The position numbers and the translations under genes are program-made. Below, one piece after another: positions 1-8,493 of a DNA stretch of 64,000 nucleotides (positions are counted from its first letter, which is position 1; each line of letters opens with the position of its first letter). This DNA comes from MH13 sp040219355. GTDB taxonomy: Bacteria; Pseudomonadota; Alphaproteobacteria; Rhizobiales; MH13. Where the stretch lies: positions 287,141 to 351,140 of the forward strand of contig JAVJSN010000017.1 of assembly GCA_040219355.1 (NCBI GenBank), in the 5' to 3' direction. The notes beneath the pieces are model-generated. The model saw only the letters and a list, made by a program, of their open reading frames with translations, made no database searches and was not told where the DNA came from.

Positions 1-79
1 CAGCAGCGGGAACACGCTCATACCAACTTGAGGTGTTGGAGGTGTCGCGGGAGATATGCGGGGTCTCTATCACAGCCAT
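1..79 (-). CDS. Branched-chain amino acid-type ABC permease (LivM-like), N-terminal fragment
   Basis: Only the first 26 codons lie in the window. Reading down from an ATG at 79, the frame stays open to the window edge and begins MAVIETPHISRD. It starts three bases after the LivH stop codon, the usual tight livH-livM spacing, so the second permease of the same importer is the natural expectation. A hydrophilic N-terminal leader before the first membrane segment is normal for LivM proteins. The membrane domain itself is outside the window, so the call rests mainly on position and partner. Confidence 0.6.
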   Translation of the reverse strand, partial: MAVIETPHISRDTSNTSSWYERVPAA

Positions 80-82
80 GGC

Positions 83-1096
83 TTAGCGTGCGTCTCCCAA
101 CAAACCTTGCGGGCGAAAAGCAAGGACAACGGCCATGATGAGGAAGGTGAACACCACCGAATAGGTGGGCGCATAAACCAGGCCCAACTGTTCAGAGAGA
201 CCGATGATGAGCGCGCCAATGGCCGCGCCGGGAATGGAGCCCATACCGCCAACGATCACCACCACAAGGGAAGCCAGGAGGAAGCGCGTATCCTCGCCGG
301 GGCTGAGCGACTGAAACGTGCCGCCCACAATGCCCGCAATGCCTGCCAAGCCTGCGCCGAACGCGAATACGCCAAGGAAAATGTACTGAATGCGCACACC
401 TGACGCAGCCAACATCTCTCGGTCATCCACTCCCGCGCGCACAAACATGCCAAGCTTGGTGCGGTTGAGCAGGAGCCACATGCCAATGCCGATTACGATG
501 GCGGCCAACAGAATGGCGATGCGCACCGCTGGGTAGCGCAAGTAGACAATTTCACCAGAGTCGCGAATGGACGATATGATTGGCAAGGTGGCAGGGCCAG
601 ACAGCCAATCGGGCGCAAAAATCGTATAGCTTTGGCCGCCCCAATACCACAGCATGAGGTCTGCCAAGACGACCGAGATGCCGATGGTGACCATGGTTTG
701 GCGCAAGTCCTCGCCGTCCATGCGGCGAAACACCTGGTGCTGCAAGATGATGCCAACGATGGCCACTATGATGAACACAATAGGGAACGTTAGGAGCCAG
801 GAGCCTGTGAACTCAGAAATCTCAAAGCCAAGGTAGCCGCCCAGCAGATACAGCGAGCCGTGCGCCAGGTTGACGTTGCGCATGAGACCGAAAATGAGCG
901 TGAAGCCAGAGGCCACAAGAAAATAGAGCGCGCCAAGAGTGACGCCGCCAAAAATGGCATTGAGGAAGATGCGCTTGCGGCCGAGCACGTCCTCTAAACC
1001 TGGGGGCCAGGGCGCAAAAATCAGCCACAACACCACCGCCGCTGCCAGCAGAATGATGAGTGACCAAATTGGATGTCGGGATGCAAAGGCAATCAT
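83..1096 (-). CDS. livH: Branched-chain amino acid-type ABC transporter permease LivH
   Basis: This 337-residue inner-membrane permease is of the HAAT (LivH) family, which moves branched-chain amino acids, amides or aromatic acids received from a periplasmic binding protein. It is hydrophobic throughout, with about eight to nine membrane segments. It carries the typical LivH stretch FGLMRNVNLAHGSLYLLGG near residues 70-90 and the C-terminal GGMGSIPGAAIGALIIG loop that contacts the ATPase. The first ~40 residues add one extra N-terminal membrane segment compared with short LivH proteins. LivM follows after 3 bp. The binding protein at 3507-4769 on the same strand is the likely partner, although two other genes lie between. 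No LivF or LivG ATPase is visible here and both should lie beyond the left edge. The substrate cannot be told from sequence. Confidence 0.93.
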   Translation of the reverse strand: MIAFASRHPIWSLIILLAAAVVLWLIFAPWPPGLEDVLGRKRIFLNAIFGGVTLGALYFLVASGFTLIFGLMRNVNLAHGSLYLLGGYLGFEISEFTGSWLLTFPIVFIIVAIVGIILQHQVFRRMDGEDLRQTMVTIGISVVLADLMLWYWGGQSYTIFAPDWLSGPATLPIISSIRDSGEIVYLRYPAVRIAILLAAIVIGIGMWLLLNRTKLGMFVRAGVDDREMLAASGVRIQYIFLGVFAFGAGLAGIAGIVGGTFQSLSPGEDTRFLLASLVVVIVGGMGSIPGAAIGALIIGLSEQLGLVYAPTYSVVFTFLIMAVVLAFRPQGLLGDAR

Positions 1097-1329
1097 CGGC
1101 GCAGCGTTCTCCTTTGGGACGAAGCTAACGCGGTGGTCTGGCGGGGGTCATACCCGACAGTCTGTTGATTGCGCTTTTGGTCGGCAAAAGATCGCGCAAC
1201 CGCTGTTGCATCGCAGGCGGACGTGGTTTGGGCCGGTTCAAATGTGCGCTGCACCCAAAAAGACAGGGAGCAACACCCTGAATTTGAACGCTTTTCGGTT
1301 AGGCGCTCCTTTCACCTATTCAAAGGCAA

Positions 1330-2178
1330 TCAGAATGGATTGGCCACTTCAATGGACTGCACCGAGCGGCGATAATTGGATGGCGGAACGACACCATTGG
1401 AGATGAAAAACCGCGAGAAGCTGGCCTGACTGGAAAAACCAAGATCTAGGCCAATGTCAGACACTGGAGCCTGCGTAGCGCTGAGTTGCTCAATCGCCCG
1501 CTCCATCCGCAAGGCGTTGAGATAAAGGTTTGGTGTGAGGCCGATTTGGTTGCGAAAAAGCTTGTAGAAATGTGGGCGGGATAGCCCAACTTCGCGAGCG
1601 ATGAAGTTGAGCTCGAACTCCCCGCCCAGATTACGTTGAATAAGGCGCACGGCGTTGCGAATGCGAAAGTCCGGAGCCGCGCCGGTTGGCCCGGTGAAGG
1701 ACGAGCCTTTCTCAGTCCACTGCCACGACTGGTCATAGGCTGCTTGCGTCAGCGTGCATAAACGATCTTCAAGCAATGGGTCATCCATATCGTGATCGAG
1801 CATAACCCGCGCCGTTTCGGCGATCAGTCGCGCCAAATGATCGGTCACTTCAATGCCCGGGCGGCCAAAGCGCATGGAGGCGGACACTTGGCGTGCAACC
1901 TCCAAAAACCAACCCGGTCGGATGTAGAGCACAAGCGCCAATGTGGGTGCGCTGTCGTCCAGGGGCTCGTAATAGTGCGCTTGCCAAGGGCTAACGGCCG
2001 CGGCCTGGCCGGGAGAAATCGGCGAGCAATGGTCCTCGGTCACCATTTGTCCTGCAGGACCAGCCACATGAAAGATCAAATGGCCTTCGCGGTGCCCATG
2101 CGGCGCCATTTTTTTGTCCATGGAGTAAAGGCATACGCGCCCAAATGCGCCGTGAAAGACAGCGATGGCTGTGCTCAT
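1330..2178 (-). CDS. AraC-family transcriptional regulator
   Basis: The protein is about 282 residues. It has an N-terminal cupin-like sensor (residues ~1-165, with an early PHGHREGHLIFHVAG segment) and a C-terminal double helix-turn-helix DNA-binding domain (~180-275). The HTH carries the AraC hallmarks: LNFIAREVGLSRPHFYKLFR for the first motif, and DIGLDLGFSSQASFSRFF followed by a PSNYRR tail for the second. I prefer the ATG at 2178, which is preceded by AAAGGGTGG, over the in-frame GTG nine bases upstream. It lies between an Fe-ADH-family gene and livH, all on one strand, and probably controls that transport locus in response to a small ligand. The ligand is unknown. Confidence 0.9.
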   Translation of the reverse strand: MSTAIAVFHGAFGRVCLYSMDKKMAPHGHREGHLIFHVAGPAGQMVTEDHCSPISPGQAAAVSPWQAHYYEPLDDSAPTLALVLYIRPGWFLEVARQVSASMRFGRPGIEVTDHLARLIAETARVMLDHDMDDPLLEDRLCTLTQAAYDQSWQWTEKGSSFTGPTGAAPDFRIRNAVRLIQRNLGGEFELNFIAREVGLSRPHFYKLFRNQIGLTPNLYLNALRMERAIEQLSATQAPVSDIGLDLGFSSQASFSRFFISNGVVPPSNYRRSVQSIEVANPF

Positions 2179-2278
2179 TGTTTCCACCCTTTCAGCGTTT
2201 TTGCTGATACTTTTTCTTTTTTAAGTAGGTTCCCTTAGCCCGCAAGGAAGGTCAAGGTCGTTTCTGCCGAATGCGCTT

Positions 2279-3337
2279 TCAGAGTGCTTGGTCCAGCAGT
2301 GCGCGATAGTCTGCTTGTGTGGCGTGGCGCGGGTTGGTGAGGTTGGCAGGATCGGCCGCCGCGCGCTCTGCAACATAGTCAAGGCGCGTGAAATCAATCT
2401 CCAAACTGGTCAGTGTCTCAGGCAAACCTAAGCGGCTGCTAATGGTGGAGAGTGCATCCACCACATGGTTCTGGCCCGGCAGCGCCATCGCTTCGACGAT
2501 CCGCTCGTATTGGCTACCAACGGCTGGGGCGTTGAACGCAAGCACCGGACGCATCACGGCTGGGTGCAGGCGCCCGTGGGCCAAGTTGATGTCGCAAGCC
2601 GCCTGTGTAGCGCGTGCCAACGCTTCAACACCGCCGAGACCTTTTTGGGAGGCAAGACCCGCATTGAGGGCAACAGCCATAAGCTCGCGATGGGCGTCCA
2701 AATTTCCGTGTTCAGCAACCGCGCGTTCCAAAAAGAGAGCCGAGCGGCGGATGCCCTCCAAGGCAATGCCATCTGCGGGTGGGTTGTAGGCGGTGGCCAA
2801 AAAGGCCTCGACACAGTTGGTCAAAGCATTGAAGCCGTTGGCGGCCAGTGTCTGCTTATCGGAGTCCAACGTCATTGTCGCATCGCAGAGGATAGCGGCG
2901 GGCAGAGCTGCTGTTCTGGGCTTGGTAATACCTGGCATATGGACCGGGCCAAGGCCGACCGTGGCAACGGTGGTGGGGATGGCGATCAATGGGTGCGCGC
3001 GGGCACCGGTTTGCTTGGCCGCGAGTAGCCGACCGAAATCCATGGCAGTCTTACCGCCTATGCTGATGATCGAGTCGCATTCACCAGCACTTAGCACCTG
3101 GGTCGCCGCGCTTAGTCTGTCGGCATTCACGCTGTGTGGCAGTTGGGGAAAAGATGTCAGCACGACGCCAGATGCCATCGCGTCTTCAATGCGGGTCAGT
3201 GTCTGCCCGGAACGCCCGTCAGCATCGGTGAGCAAGAGCGGCCGTCGCGTGGCCAGCCTGCGCATCGCCTCTGGCAGAGCGTCTTCCAATACCCCGTCGG
3301 CAAAGTGGACGCGGGTAAGAAATGTGATCAATGACAT
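2279..3337 (-). CDS. Iron-containing alcohol dehydrogenase / maleylacetate reductase family protein, metal site degraded
   Basis: The 352-residue protein has the dehydroquinate synthase-like fold of group III (Fe) alcohol dehydrogenases. The nucleotide-binding glycine motif reads SIGGKTAMDFGR at ~92-103, followed by HPLIAIPTTVATVG. In FucO-type enzymes the metal is held by Asp and His in a DALTH motif, plus two later histidines. Here the first motif reads NALTN, so both ligands are Asn. My by-eye alignment puts Glu (VEALAR) at the third ligand, and only the last His (AHGR) survives. Maleylacetate reductases also replace the Asp by Asn and work without metal, so a metal-free reductase is the best guess, but they normally keep the following His. 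Substrate unknown. It lies in a run of minus-strand genes with the Liv-type importer. Confidence 0.8.
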   Translation of the reverse strand: MSLITFLTRVHFADGVLEDALPEAMRRLATRRPLLLTDADGRSGQTLTRIEDAMASGVVLTSFPQLPHSVNADRLSAATQVLSAGECDSIISIGGKTAMDFGRLLAAKQTGARAHPLIAIPTTVATVGLGPVHMPGITKPRTAALPAAILCDATMTLDSDKQTLAANGFNALTNCVEAFLATAYNPPADGIALEGIRRSALFLERAVAEHGNLDAHRELMAVALNAGLASQKGLGGVEALARATQAACDINLAHGRLHPAVMRPVLAFNAPAVGSQYERIVEAMALPGQNHVVDALSTISSRLGLPETLTSLEIDFTRLDYVAERAAADPANLTNPRHATQADYRALLDQAL

Positions 3338-3463
3338 TCTCGGTCCCTCCCCAATGGCTCAGATCTCTTACTGGATCTGTTTCAGGCTTAGGCGGTAGGA
3401 GACAGGTCGGTGAGCGGCCTGCTTATCTGAAGGCACACAGCTTTTTTTCATGGGCTAAAACGA

Positions 3464-3491
3464 ACAAGGCCGGGCAATTGCCCGGCCTTGT
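3464..3491 (-). terminator. Perfect 28-bp palindrome, transcription terminator of the Liv-type binding protein gene
   Basis: Bases 3464-3491 are a perfect inverted repeat made of two 14-base arms (ACAAGGCCGGGCAA and its complement). It sits 15 bp beyond the stop codon of the minus-strand binding-protein gene. Read on the minus strand the stem is followed by TCGTTTT. This fits an intrinsic terminator or attenuator that would lower expression of the downstream ADH, AraC and permease genes relative to the binding protein. The hairpin is seen directly; its role is inferred. Confidence 0.85.
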
Positions 3492-3506
3492 CGTTGTTTG
3501 CTTGCC

Positions 3507-4769
3507 TTAGCCAGCGCCACCAAGCGCTGTGCAGTCTGGGGTGTCGCGCGAGGGAAGCCCCATCGCCCGGAACTCTTCAGGTGTCATGCCGAGCGTCTGG
3601 TTCACGCCTTCCCGGGTTGCCACCAACTGGTTGGTGAGCCCACCTTCACCATCTTCAACAACTTCGTTGATGAACACGGTGCCGGTTGCCTGACGGTTCT
3701 CGTTCAGCTCAACAACGCCAAGCGGTGTTTCGAGGGAAAGGGCACCCAGTGCAGCTTGAAAGGCCTGAGCATCTTCAACGTTGCCGTCAACTTGGTTGAT
3801 GGCTTCGATGGCAGCAAGGGCAGCCACATAATAGCCAACACCGAACAACGATGGAGCCGGGAAGCGCTCACCTTCAGGGAAAGCTGCCTGATATCGGGCG
3901 ACATACTCCGTCCATGCCGGATCGGTGTTGTCCACCGCCAGAGGGCCGGACGTTGGCGTGCCGATCAACGCATCTTTGGCGCGACCGCGCGAGGTTAGGA
4001 CGGTCTGGTCGGCCATGATGGTACCGCCGATCAGGTTCGTTTCCGAGCCAGCCTGCTGGTACTGGTTGAGGAAGTTGATGGCATCTGTGCCACCGACACC
4101 CAGATAGATTGCATCGACATCATCTGGCAGAGCAGCAATCACACCACCAAAGTCAGACGAGCCAAGCGGCACCCAGAAACGTTCCACGATTTCACCACCA
4201 GCGCGGCAGAAATCAACGGCAAAGCCGAGGAAGTTGGTGTAGCCGAACGAATAGTCAGCGGCGACGGTTGCAACACGTGTCCAACCTTTTTCTTCGACAA
4301 CGTAGGAGCCGAGGCCAGCGCCCCATTGAGCTCCATCCAGGTTGAAGCGGAAGAAGTTGTCAGCTGGATCAACCCACGTTGTTTCCAGGGCACCAGAAAT
4401 GCCGTTGATAATCGTCACATCGGGTACTGTCTTCGCATAATCGCGAAGCGCAATGCCTTCAGAACCAGAAAGTGGGCCGAGGATGATGTCCACGCCATCC
4501 TGCTCAACCAGTTTACGTGCCTGGCGCACAGCGGTGTCGGGCGTGGTGTCGGATGGAGCAACGATGTATTCGATGGTGCGTCCGCCAGCCTCAAAGCCAA
4601 CCTCTTCAAGTGCCATCTCAACATTGCGCACGCCATCAGCGCCGCCTTCGGCAAACGCGCCTTCCAGGGCAACCAAAATGCCGATGCGAATGGGGTCGTC
4701 CTGAGCCACCGCAATGGCTGGAACGGAGATCGATGAGGCCAAAACGGCCGCAAACAACGCCTTTTTCAT
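3507..4769 (-). CDS. ABC transporter substrate-binding protein, branched-chain amino acid (LivK / Peripla_BP_6) type
   Basis: This 420-residue periplasmic binding protein has a clear Sec signal peptide (MKKALFAAVLASSISVPAIAVAQ, cleavage likely after AVA or AQ at ~22). The mature part starts DDPIRIGILVALEGAFAEGG, typical of LivK/AmiC-like type I binding proteins, and continues with VDIILGPLSGSEGIALRDY and the TRVATVAADYSFG motif. The ATG is preceded by GGGAGGATACCC. Family members bind branched-chain or aromatic amino acids, amides, urea or aromatic acids. The specificity here cannot be read. It is probably the binding component for LivH/LivM at the left edge, separated from them by a terminator-like hairpin, an Fe-ADH-like gene and an AraC gene. 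Confidence 0.93.
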   Translation of the reverse strand: MKKALFAAVLASSISVPAIAVAQDDPIRIGILVALEGAFAEGGADGVRNVEMALEEVGFEAGGRTIEYIVAPSDTTPDTAVRQARKLVEQDGVDIILGPLSGSEGIALRDYAKTVPDVTIINGISGALETTWVDPADNFFRFNLDGAQWGAGLGSYVVEEKGWTRVATVAADYSFGYTNFLGFAVDFCRAGGEIVERFWVPLGSSDFGGVIAALPDDVDAIYLGVGGTDAINFLNQYQQAGSETNLIGGTIMADQTVLTSRGRAKDALIGTPTSGPLAVDNTDPAWTEYVARYQAAFPEGERFPAPSLFGVGYYVAALAAIEAINQVDGNVEDAQAFQAALGALSLETPLGVVELNENRQATGTVFINEVVEDGEGGLTNQLVATREGVNQTLGMTPEEFRAMGLPSRDTPDCTALGGAG

Positions 4770-5033
4770 GGGTATCCTCCCTATGCACAGAGCAGGCTGA
4801 ACTTCTTGTGGTCGCCGAATCTGCCGCCTGCTTCAAAAGCGTCCAGCAACTGCCATAACAGTAAGCCAGGCAATGGGCTGCAGCGATGACCTAGGGTTTT
4901 CCGCAATACCCCACGGTCTCTTTTATGGCCGATTTTTATGGCAGACTGACCTTGTTCGTAGTCATGGAATGAGAAGCAGGTGCACAGCACAGCAGCTGGC
5001 GAGCACTTTGCCCACTCACGGCGCAAAGGCTAA
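4770..5033. other. Intergenic region, no supported gene
   Basis: Between the Liv-type binding protein and the transposase remnant I see no credible gene. The left part holds the minus-strand promoter and ribosome binding site of the binding protein gene. The right part may contain a decayed upstream piece of the IS5-type transposase, because a TAA at 5031 interrupts the frame just before clear homology begins. Confidence 0.5.
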
Positions 5034-5450
5034 AGCCGCTCGCGCGGCGGCTTGACCACGAAAATCCTCGCGCTGATGGAAGCGACCGGCCGTCTGATCC
5101 CGCTAATGCTTACAGAAGGTCAGGTCCAAGATGGCCGTTCGCCGCCAGACATGTATGCTAATGTCAACGCAGGAATCACGGTGCTGGCAGACTGGATTTT
5201 TGACAGCGATACCGTGCGCGACAATCTGAAGGCGCCTGGAGCTATTGCCAACATCGACCCAATACCAAACCGCGTGAAACGACCGCAGTTCAACCGAACA
5301 TATTTTAGGCAGCGCAATCAAGTCGAACGGTTCTTCAGCAAACTCAAGCACGTCCGTGCGGTCGCAACCAGGTCCGACAAACGGGATGACAACTGTCTCG
5401 CGTCAGTTCAACTCGGATCACTAAGGATTTTATTGCGAACCTATGATTGG
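5034..5450 (+). pseudogene. IS5-family transposase, C-terminal remnant
   Basis: The translation shows the IS5-type DDE transposase core in one frame: SRSRGGLTTKILAL at the start, LTEGQVQD shortly after, the Y-(2)-R-(3)-E signature region YFRQRNQVERFFSKLKHVR, and a final ATRSDKRDDNCLASVQLGS. The N-terminal half is missing: a TAA precedes the homology at 5031 and no upstream transposase domain is recognisable. The frame runs without a stop into the phosphatase gene that follows. It is therefore a dead IS remnant that provides no complete catalytic triad. No flanking terminal repeats were recognised. Confidence 0.85.
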
Positions 5451-5468
5451 ATGGCCAAGGAAGCATTG

Positions 5469-6257
5469 ATGGACGTTACAACAAGACTTGTATTCGCAAA
5501 GAAAACCGCGGCCGCCGCTGCTGCGTTTGCGCACGAAAAGTTTAAATCGCTGGATCAATTGACGATTGAACGCAAGGGGCACCAGGACCTCGTTTCCGAG
5601 GCTGATCGAGAGACTGAAACGCTCATCCGCCAATCGATCGAGAGCACCTGGCCGGATGACGGAATTGTCGGCGAAGAGCATGGCCGCAAACACGGCACAA
5701 GCGGTTACGATTGGGTAATTGATCCAATCGACGGCACTGCAAATTATGTCGCCGGGATTCCCCATTGGTGTGTTGTGTTGGCCTGTACCTTTGAACGTCT
5801 GCCGATCCTCGGCGTCATCCATGACCCGAACACCGATGAGGTGTTCAGCGCGTCCAAGGGCCAGGGTGCGCATGTGAATGGCAAACCGCTGATGGTGGCC
5901 CAATGCAGCGCGCTGAGTGATGGCTCGATCGCAACGGGAACCTCTGGCCGTTCAGACAACGATGAGGCATCCTCGCTAGTGGGCGCTGTACTGCACGGGG
6001 GCGGCATGTATTTCCGTTCCGCCTCAGGCGCGTTAATGCTGGCTTATGTCGCCGCCGGTCGACTGCTTGGGTACATTGAAGACCATATGAACTCTTGGGA
6101 CTGTTTCGCCGCGCTTTTGATGGTTGCTGAAGCTGGGGGCAAACATCTTCCTTTGGATGCCCAAAAAGCGCTCGAAGACGGGACGCGCCTGGTGGCAGGG
6201 GCGCCTGGTGTTTATCCACAATTGGTTCAGATAGCTGACGATGTGTATGGCGGCTGA
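5469..6257 (+). CDS. Inositol monophosphatase family protein
   Basis: Read from the ATG at 5469 this is a 262-residue, normal-length inositol monophosphatase-superfamily enzyme (Mg-dependent, Li-sensitive type). Motifs are VSEADRETE, GEEHG, the metal-binding DPIDGTANYVAGIP signature, and the C-terminal WDCFAALLMVAEAGG. These enzymes dephosphorylate inositol phosphate, 3'-phosphoadenosine phosphate, histidinol phosphate or sugar phosphates. I place the start at 5469 because AAGGAAG lies just upstream and the homology begins right after. The open frame actually extends to about 5052 through an IS5 transposase tail. A 401-residue hybrid is possible if translation starts upstream (TTG at 5052), but this is less likely. 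It converges with the SorC gene. The true substrate is unknown; a polyol or sugar phosphate is plausible from context. Confidence 0.88.
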   Translation: MDVTTRLVFAKKTAAAAAAFAHEKFKSLDQLTIERKGHQDLVSEADRETETLIRQSIESTWPDDGIVGEEHGRKHGTSGYDWVIDPIDGTANYVAGIPHWCVVLACTFERLPILGVIHDPNTDEVFSASKGQGAHVNGKPLMVAQCSALSDGSIATGTSGRSDNDEASSLVGAVLHGGGMYFRSASGALMLAYVAAGRLLGYIEDHMNSWDCFAALLMVAEAGGKHLPLDAQKALEDGTRLVAGAPGVYPQLVQIADDVYGG

Positions 6258-6284
6258 GCGGCAATCGGCCCCATGTGTTGGTGG

Positions 6285-7241
6285 TCATTGCATCAACAGC
6301 GAAGAGGCTAGGGTTTCATCGATCAGCAAGCGCTTGGCGAACCCCGCTCTCAAGACCGCCAGTGTGGCAGTTGTCTTCCGCTTGCCTGAAGCTAGGATAA
6401 CCGTGTCCATCTCAGACATTTCGTTTGGCCGAACACAGGGCGTGCAAGCGTTCAGCGGTGTGTCGGCCACGGAACCATCCTCAGCGAAAAACACGCCACA
6501 GCAATCCCCAACGACGCCAGCGGCCTGCAGTTCCTCTTTCTGTTCGTCTGTGAATATTTGACTTTCGAACAGGATGGCGCCTGGTCCGCATTCTCCCACG
6601 CTCATCAATGCATGATCTGCGGCTCGCGCCACCTGAAGGGCCTTGTTCACGAGCCGTTGTTGCATGAGTGTCTGACAGGCCTCGGCGCTGTCGGCAATGA
6701 AGGGCGCGGGCATCAGCATGGCGCTGCCCTGGGTCGTTGCCGCCAAGCGAATGCATACGTCGCCCGGAGCGGTGTGCGTGGCGTCGGCGACCGACCCCAT
6801 GATTGAAACGAAACGCACGTCGCTCTTGCGTATGCGCGAAAGGTTGTCCGCCATCGCGGAGAGCGTCCGGCCCCAACCCACACCAACAGTCAGCGGTTCG
6901 TCCACGGACAAAACACGTGCCAGATAGTTGGCCGCGAGTATGCCAACCGCATTTCGCTCATAGGCCTCGTCTTCCAGGCTCAGTGGAACAGGAGCGACCT
7001 GGACCTCTTCAAGCGCGAATTTCGATGCCAGTTGGTCGGCGAGCGCCAGTGTTTTTGAAGTGCGATGCTCGACCGAAATGCGCACCAAGCCCTGTTCGCG
7101 TGCGTCGGCCAACATACGTACAACTTTGAACCGTGACACGCCTAAGCGGTCGCTGATCTCCTGCTGGCTCAGATTGCCAACATAGTAGAGCCAAGCGGCC
7201 TGCGCGACATCATCTTGGACGCGGCTTTCTGCGGCCGACAT
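6285..7241 (-). CDS. SorC-family (sugar-binding) transcriptional regulator
   Basis: This ~318-residue repressor/activator has an N-terminal HTH (AAWLYYVGNLSQQEISDRLG, then SRFKVVRMLADAREQGLV) and the C-terminal SorC/DeoR-like sugar-phosphate domain with the typical GVGWGRTLSAMAD motif. Relatives include SorC, DeoR of Bacillus, LsrR and EryD, which respond to phosphorylated sugars or polyols. The ATG at 7241 is chosen because GGGAGGAAC lies at a good distance; an in-frame GTG at 7247 is an alternative. It is transcribed divergently from the Lsr/Rbs-type importer and DhaKL genes and very probably controls them. The kinase product is a reasonable inducer candidate. Confidence 0.92.
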   Translation of the reverse strand: MSAAESRVQDDVAQAAWLYYVGNLSQQEISDRLGVSRFKVVRMLADAREQGLVRISVEHRTSKTLALADQLASKFALEEVQVAPVPLSLEDEAYERNAVGILAANYLARVLSVDEPLTVGVGWGRTLSAMADNLSRIRKSDVRFVSIMGSVADATHTAPGDVCIRLAATTQGSAMLMPAPFIADSAEACQTLMQQRLVNKALQVARAADHALMSVGECGPGAILFESQIFTDEQKEELQAAGVVGDCCGVFFAEDGSVADTPLNACTPCVRPNEMSEMDTVILASGKRKTTATLAVLRAGFAKRLLIDETLASSLLMQ

Positions 7242-7308
7242 ATCCACAGTTCCTCCCGTGAAAGCCGATCGTCAAAACGCTTGACGTCGATTTTCCGCCA
7301 ACTATAGT

Positions 7309-7330
7309 CACATATGTGCAGGGCCTGCAC
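7309..7330. promoter_or_regulatory. Overlapping palindromes, candidate SorC operator
   Basis: In the 211-bp gap between the divergent SorC gene and importer, CACATATGTG (7309-7318, perfect 10-bp palindrome) overlaps GTGCAGGGCCTGCAC (7316-7330, seven-base arms around one central G). Such dyads between a SorC regulator and its target are the expected operator location. Binding is inferred, not shown. Confidence 0.45.
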
Positions 7331-7452
7331 AAGTGTTGGCGAAAGGCGTTTCGGTCGAGGTTACCGATGACTTCCGCTACTCTTAAACGACGTCGTCGCC
7401 CGAAGAGCGGCCAATAAAAAAACGCCGCGCGTCGGCGAAAGGGAGAAACACC

Positions 7453-8433
7453 ATGAAGACACGTATCACGTTGTTGGCAGCGGCACTTATGGCGGGCACC
7501 GCCAGTGTATCGATTGCTGATGACCATTCCGCCGACATCGCAACGGTCGTTAAAATCGCCGGTATCCAGTGGTTCAACCGCATGGAAGAGGGCGTGCAAA
7601 CCTTTGCTGATGAAACAGGCAATAACGCATTCCAAGTCGGGCCTGCACAGGCTGATCCGCAGCAACAAGCCGCTCTGATCGAAGACATGATTGCCCAAGG
7701 TGTTGATGCTCTTGCGGTCGTTCCAATGTCGCCAGAAGCGCTCGAGCCTGTTCTGGCACGCGCCATGGAAGCTGGCATCGCTGTGATCACGCATGAGGCT
7801 GCGTCACAGCAAAACATGCACTACGATATCGAGGCCTTCGTGAACGAAGATTTCGGCGCCAACCTCATGGAGCAGCTGGCCCAATGCATGGGCGGTGAAG
7901 GCGAATATGCCGTGTTTGTGGGATCTTTGACCTCACAAACGCACAATCAATGGGTCGATGGTGCAATCGCCCACCAGGAAGCCAACTATCCCAACATGAC
8001 GCTGGTAGGCGACAAGAACGAAACGTTCGATGACGCTGAGGATGCCTACACCAAGGCTCAGGAAGTGCTGCGCGCCTTCCCCAATGTGCGCGGCATGCAG
8101 GGTTCGGCTTCCACTGACGTTGCCGGTATCGGCCGCGCCATTGAAGAGCGTGGACTTGAAGATGACACCTGCGTGTTCGGGACTTCGCTCCCGTCAATTG
8201 CCGGGCAGTACATCGAAACCGGCGCAGTTGATGGCATCGGGTTCTGGGATCCAGCCGTGGCTGGGCAGGCGATGAACCAGCTTGCCGTAATGGTCATGAA
8301 TGGTGAAGAAGTGACGGACGGTATGGACCTTGGTTTGCCTGGCTATGAAAACATTCGTCTCGACGGCAAGGTGATCTACGGCACCGCTTGGGTGAACGTG
8401 GACGCCAGCAACATGGCCGATTTCCCGTTCTAA
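7453..8433 (+). CDS. Sugar ABC transporter substrate-binding protein, RhaS/LsrB-like (Peripla_BP_4)
   Basis: The 326-residue periplasmic protein has a signal peptide ending near residue 22 (ASVSIADD). It has the pentose/hexose/AI-2-type binding fold: VVKIAGIQWFNRMEEGVQ at the N-lobe, IDALAVVP-like text, THNQWVDGAIA in the middle and a C-terminal ASNMADFPF resembling the end of LsrB. By eye only the first Lys of the LsrB AI-2 site is kept. The Asp of WDS reads HEA, the DQ pair before NQW reads TH, and the later Pro/Ala positions read Ser. AI-2 is therefore an unlikely ligand. With two kinase subunits in the operon, a keto-sugar such as dihydroxyacetone, erythrulose or another short ketose/polyol is more likely. 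GGGAGAAACACC precedes the ATG. Confidence 0.92.
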   Translation: MKTRITLLAAALMAGTASVSIADDHSADIATVVKIAGIQWFNRMEEGVQTFADETGNNAFQVGPAQADPQQQAALIEDMIAQGVDALAVVPMSPEALEPVLARAMEAGIAVITHEAASQQNMHYDIEAFVNEDFGANLMEQLAQCMGGEGEYAVFVGSLTSQTHNQWVDGAIAHQEANYPNMTLVGDKNETFDDAEDAYTKAQEVLRAFPNVRGMQGSASTDVAGIGRAIEERGLEDDTCVFGTSLPSIAGQYIETGAVDGIGFWDPAVAGQAMNQLAVMVMNGEEVTDGMDLGLPGYENIRLDGKVIYGTAWVNVDASNMADFPF

Positions 8434-8444
8434 GTACGAAGTTC

Positions 8445-8470
8445 ATAGGGCGGCTTTGTAGCCGCCCTAT
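8445..8470 (+). terminator. Strong hairpin between binding-protein and ATPase genes
   Basis: Arms ATAGGGCGGCT (8445-8455) and AGCCGCCCTAT (8460-8470) pair perfectly over 11 bp with loop TTGT, 12 bp after the binding-protein stop. It is followed by TTCC rather than a U-run, so it more likely stabilises the upstream mRNA or attenuates than fully terminates. This would favour excess binding protein over membrane components. Confidence 0.7.
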
Positions 8471-8493
8471 TTCCTCCGCATGCTCTGACCAGT

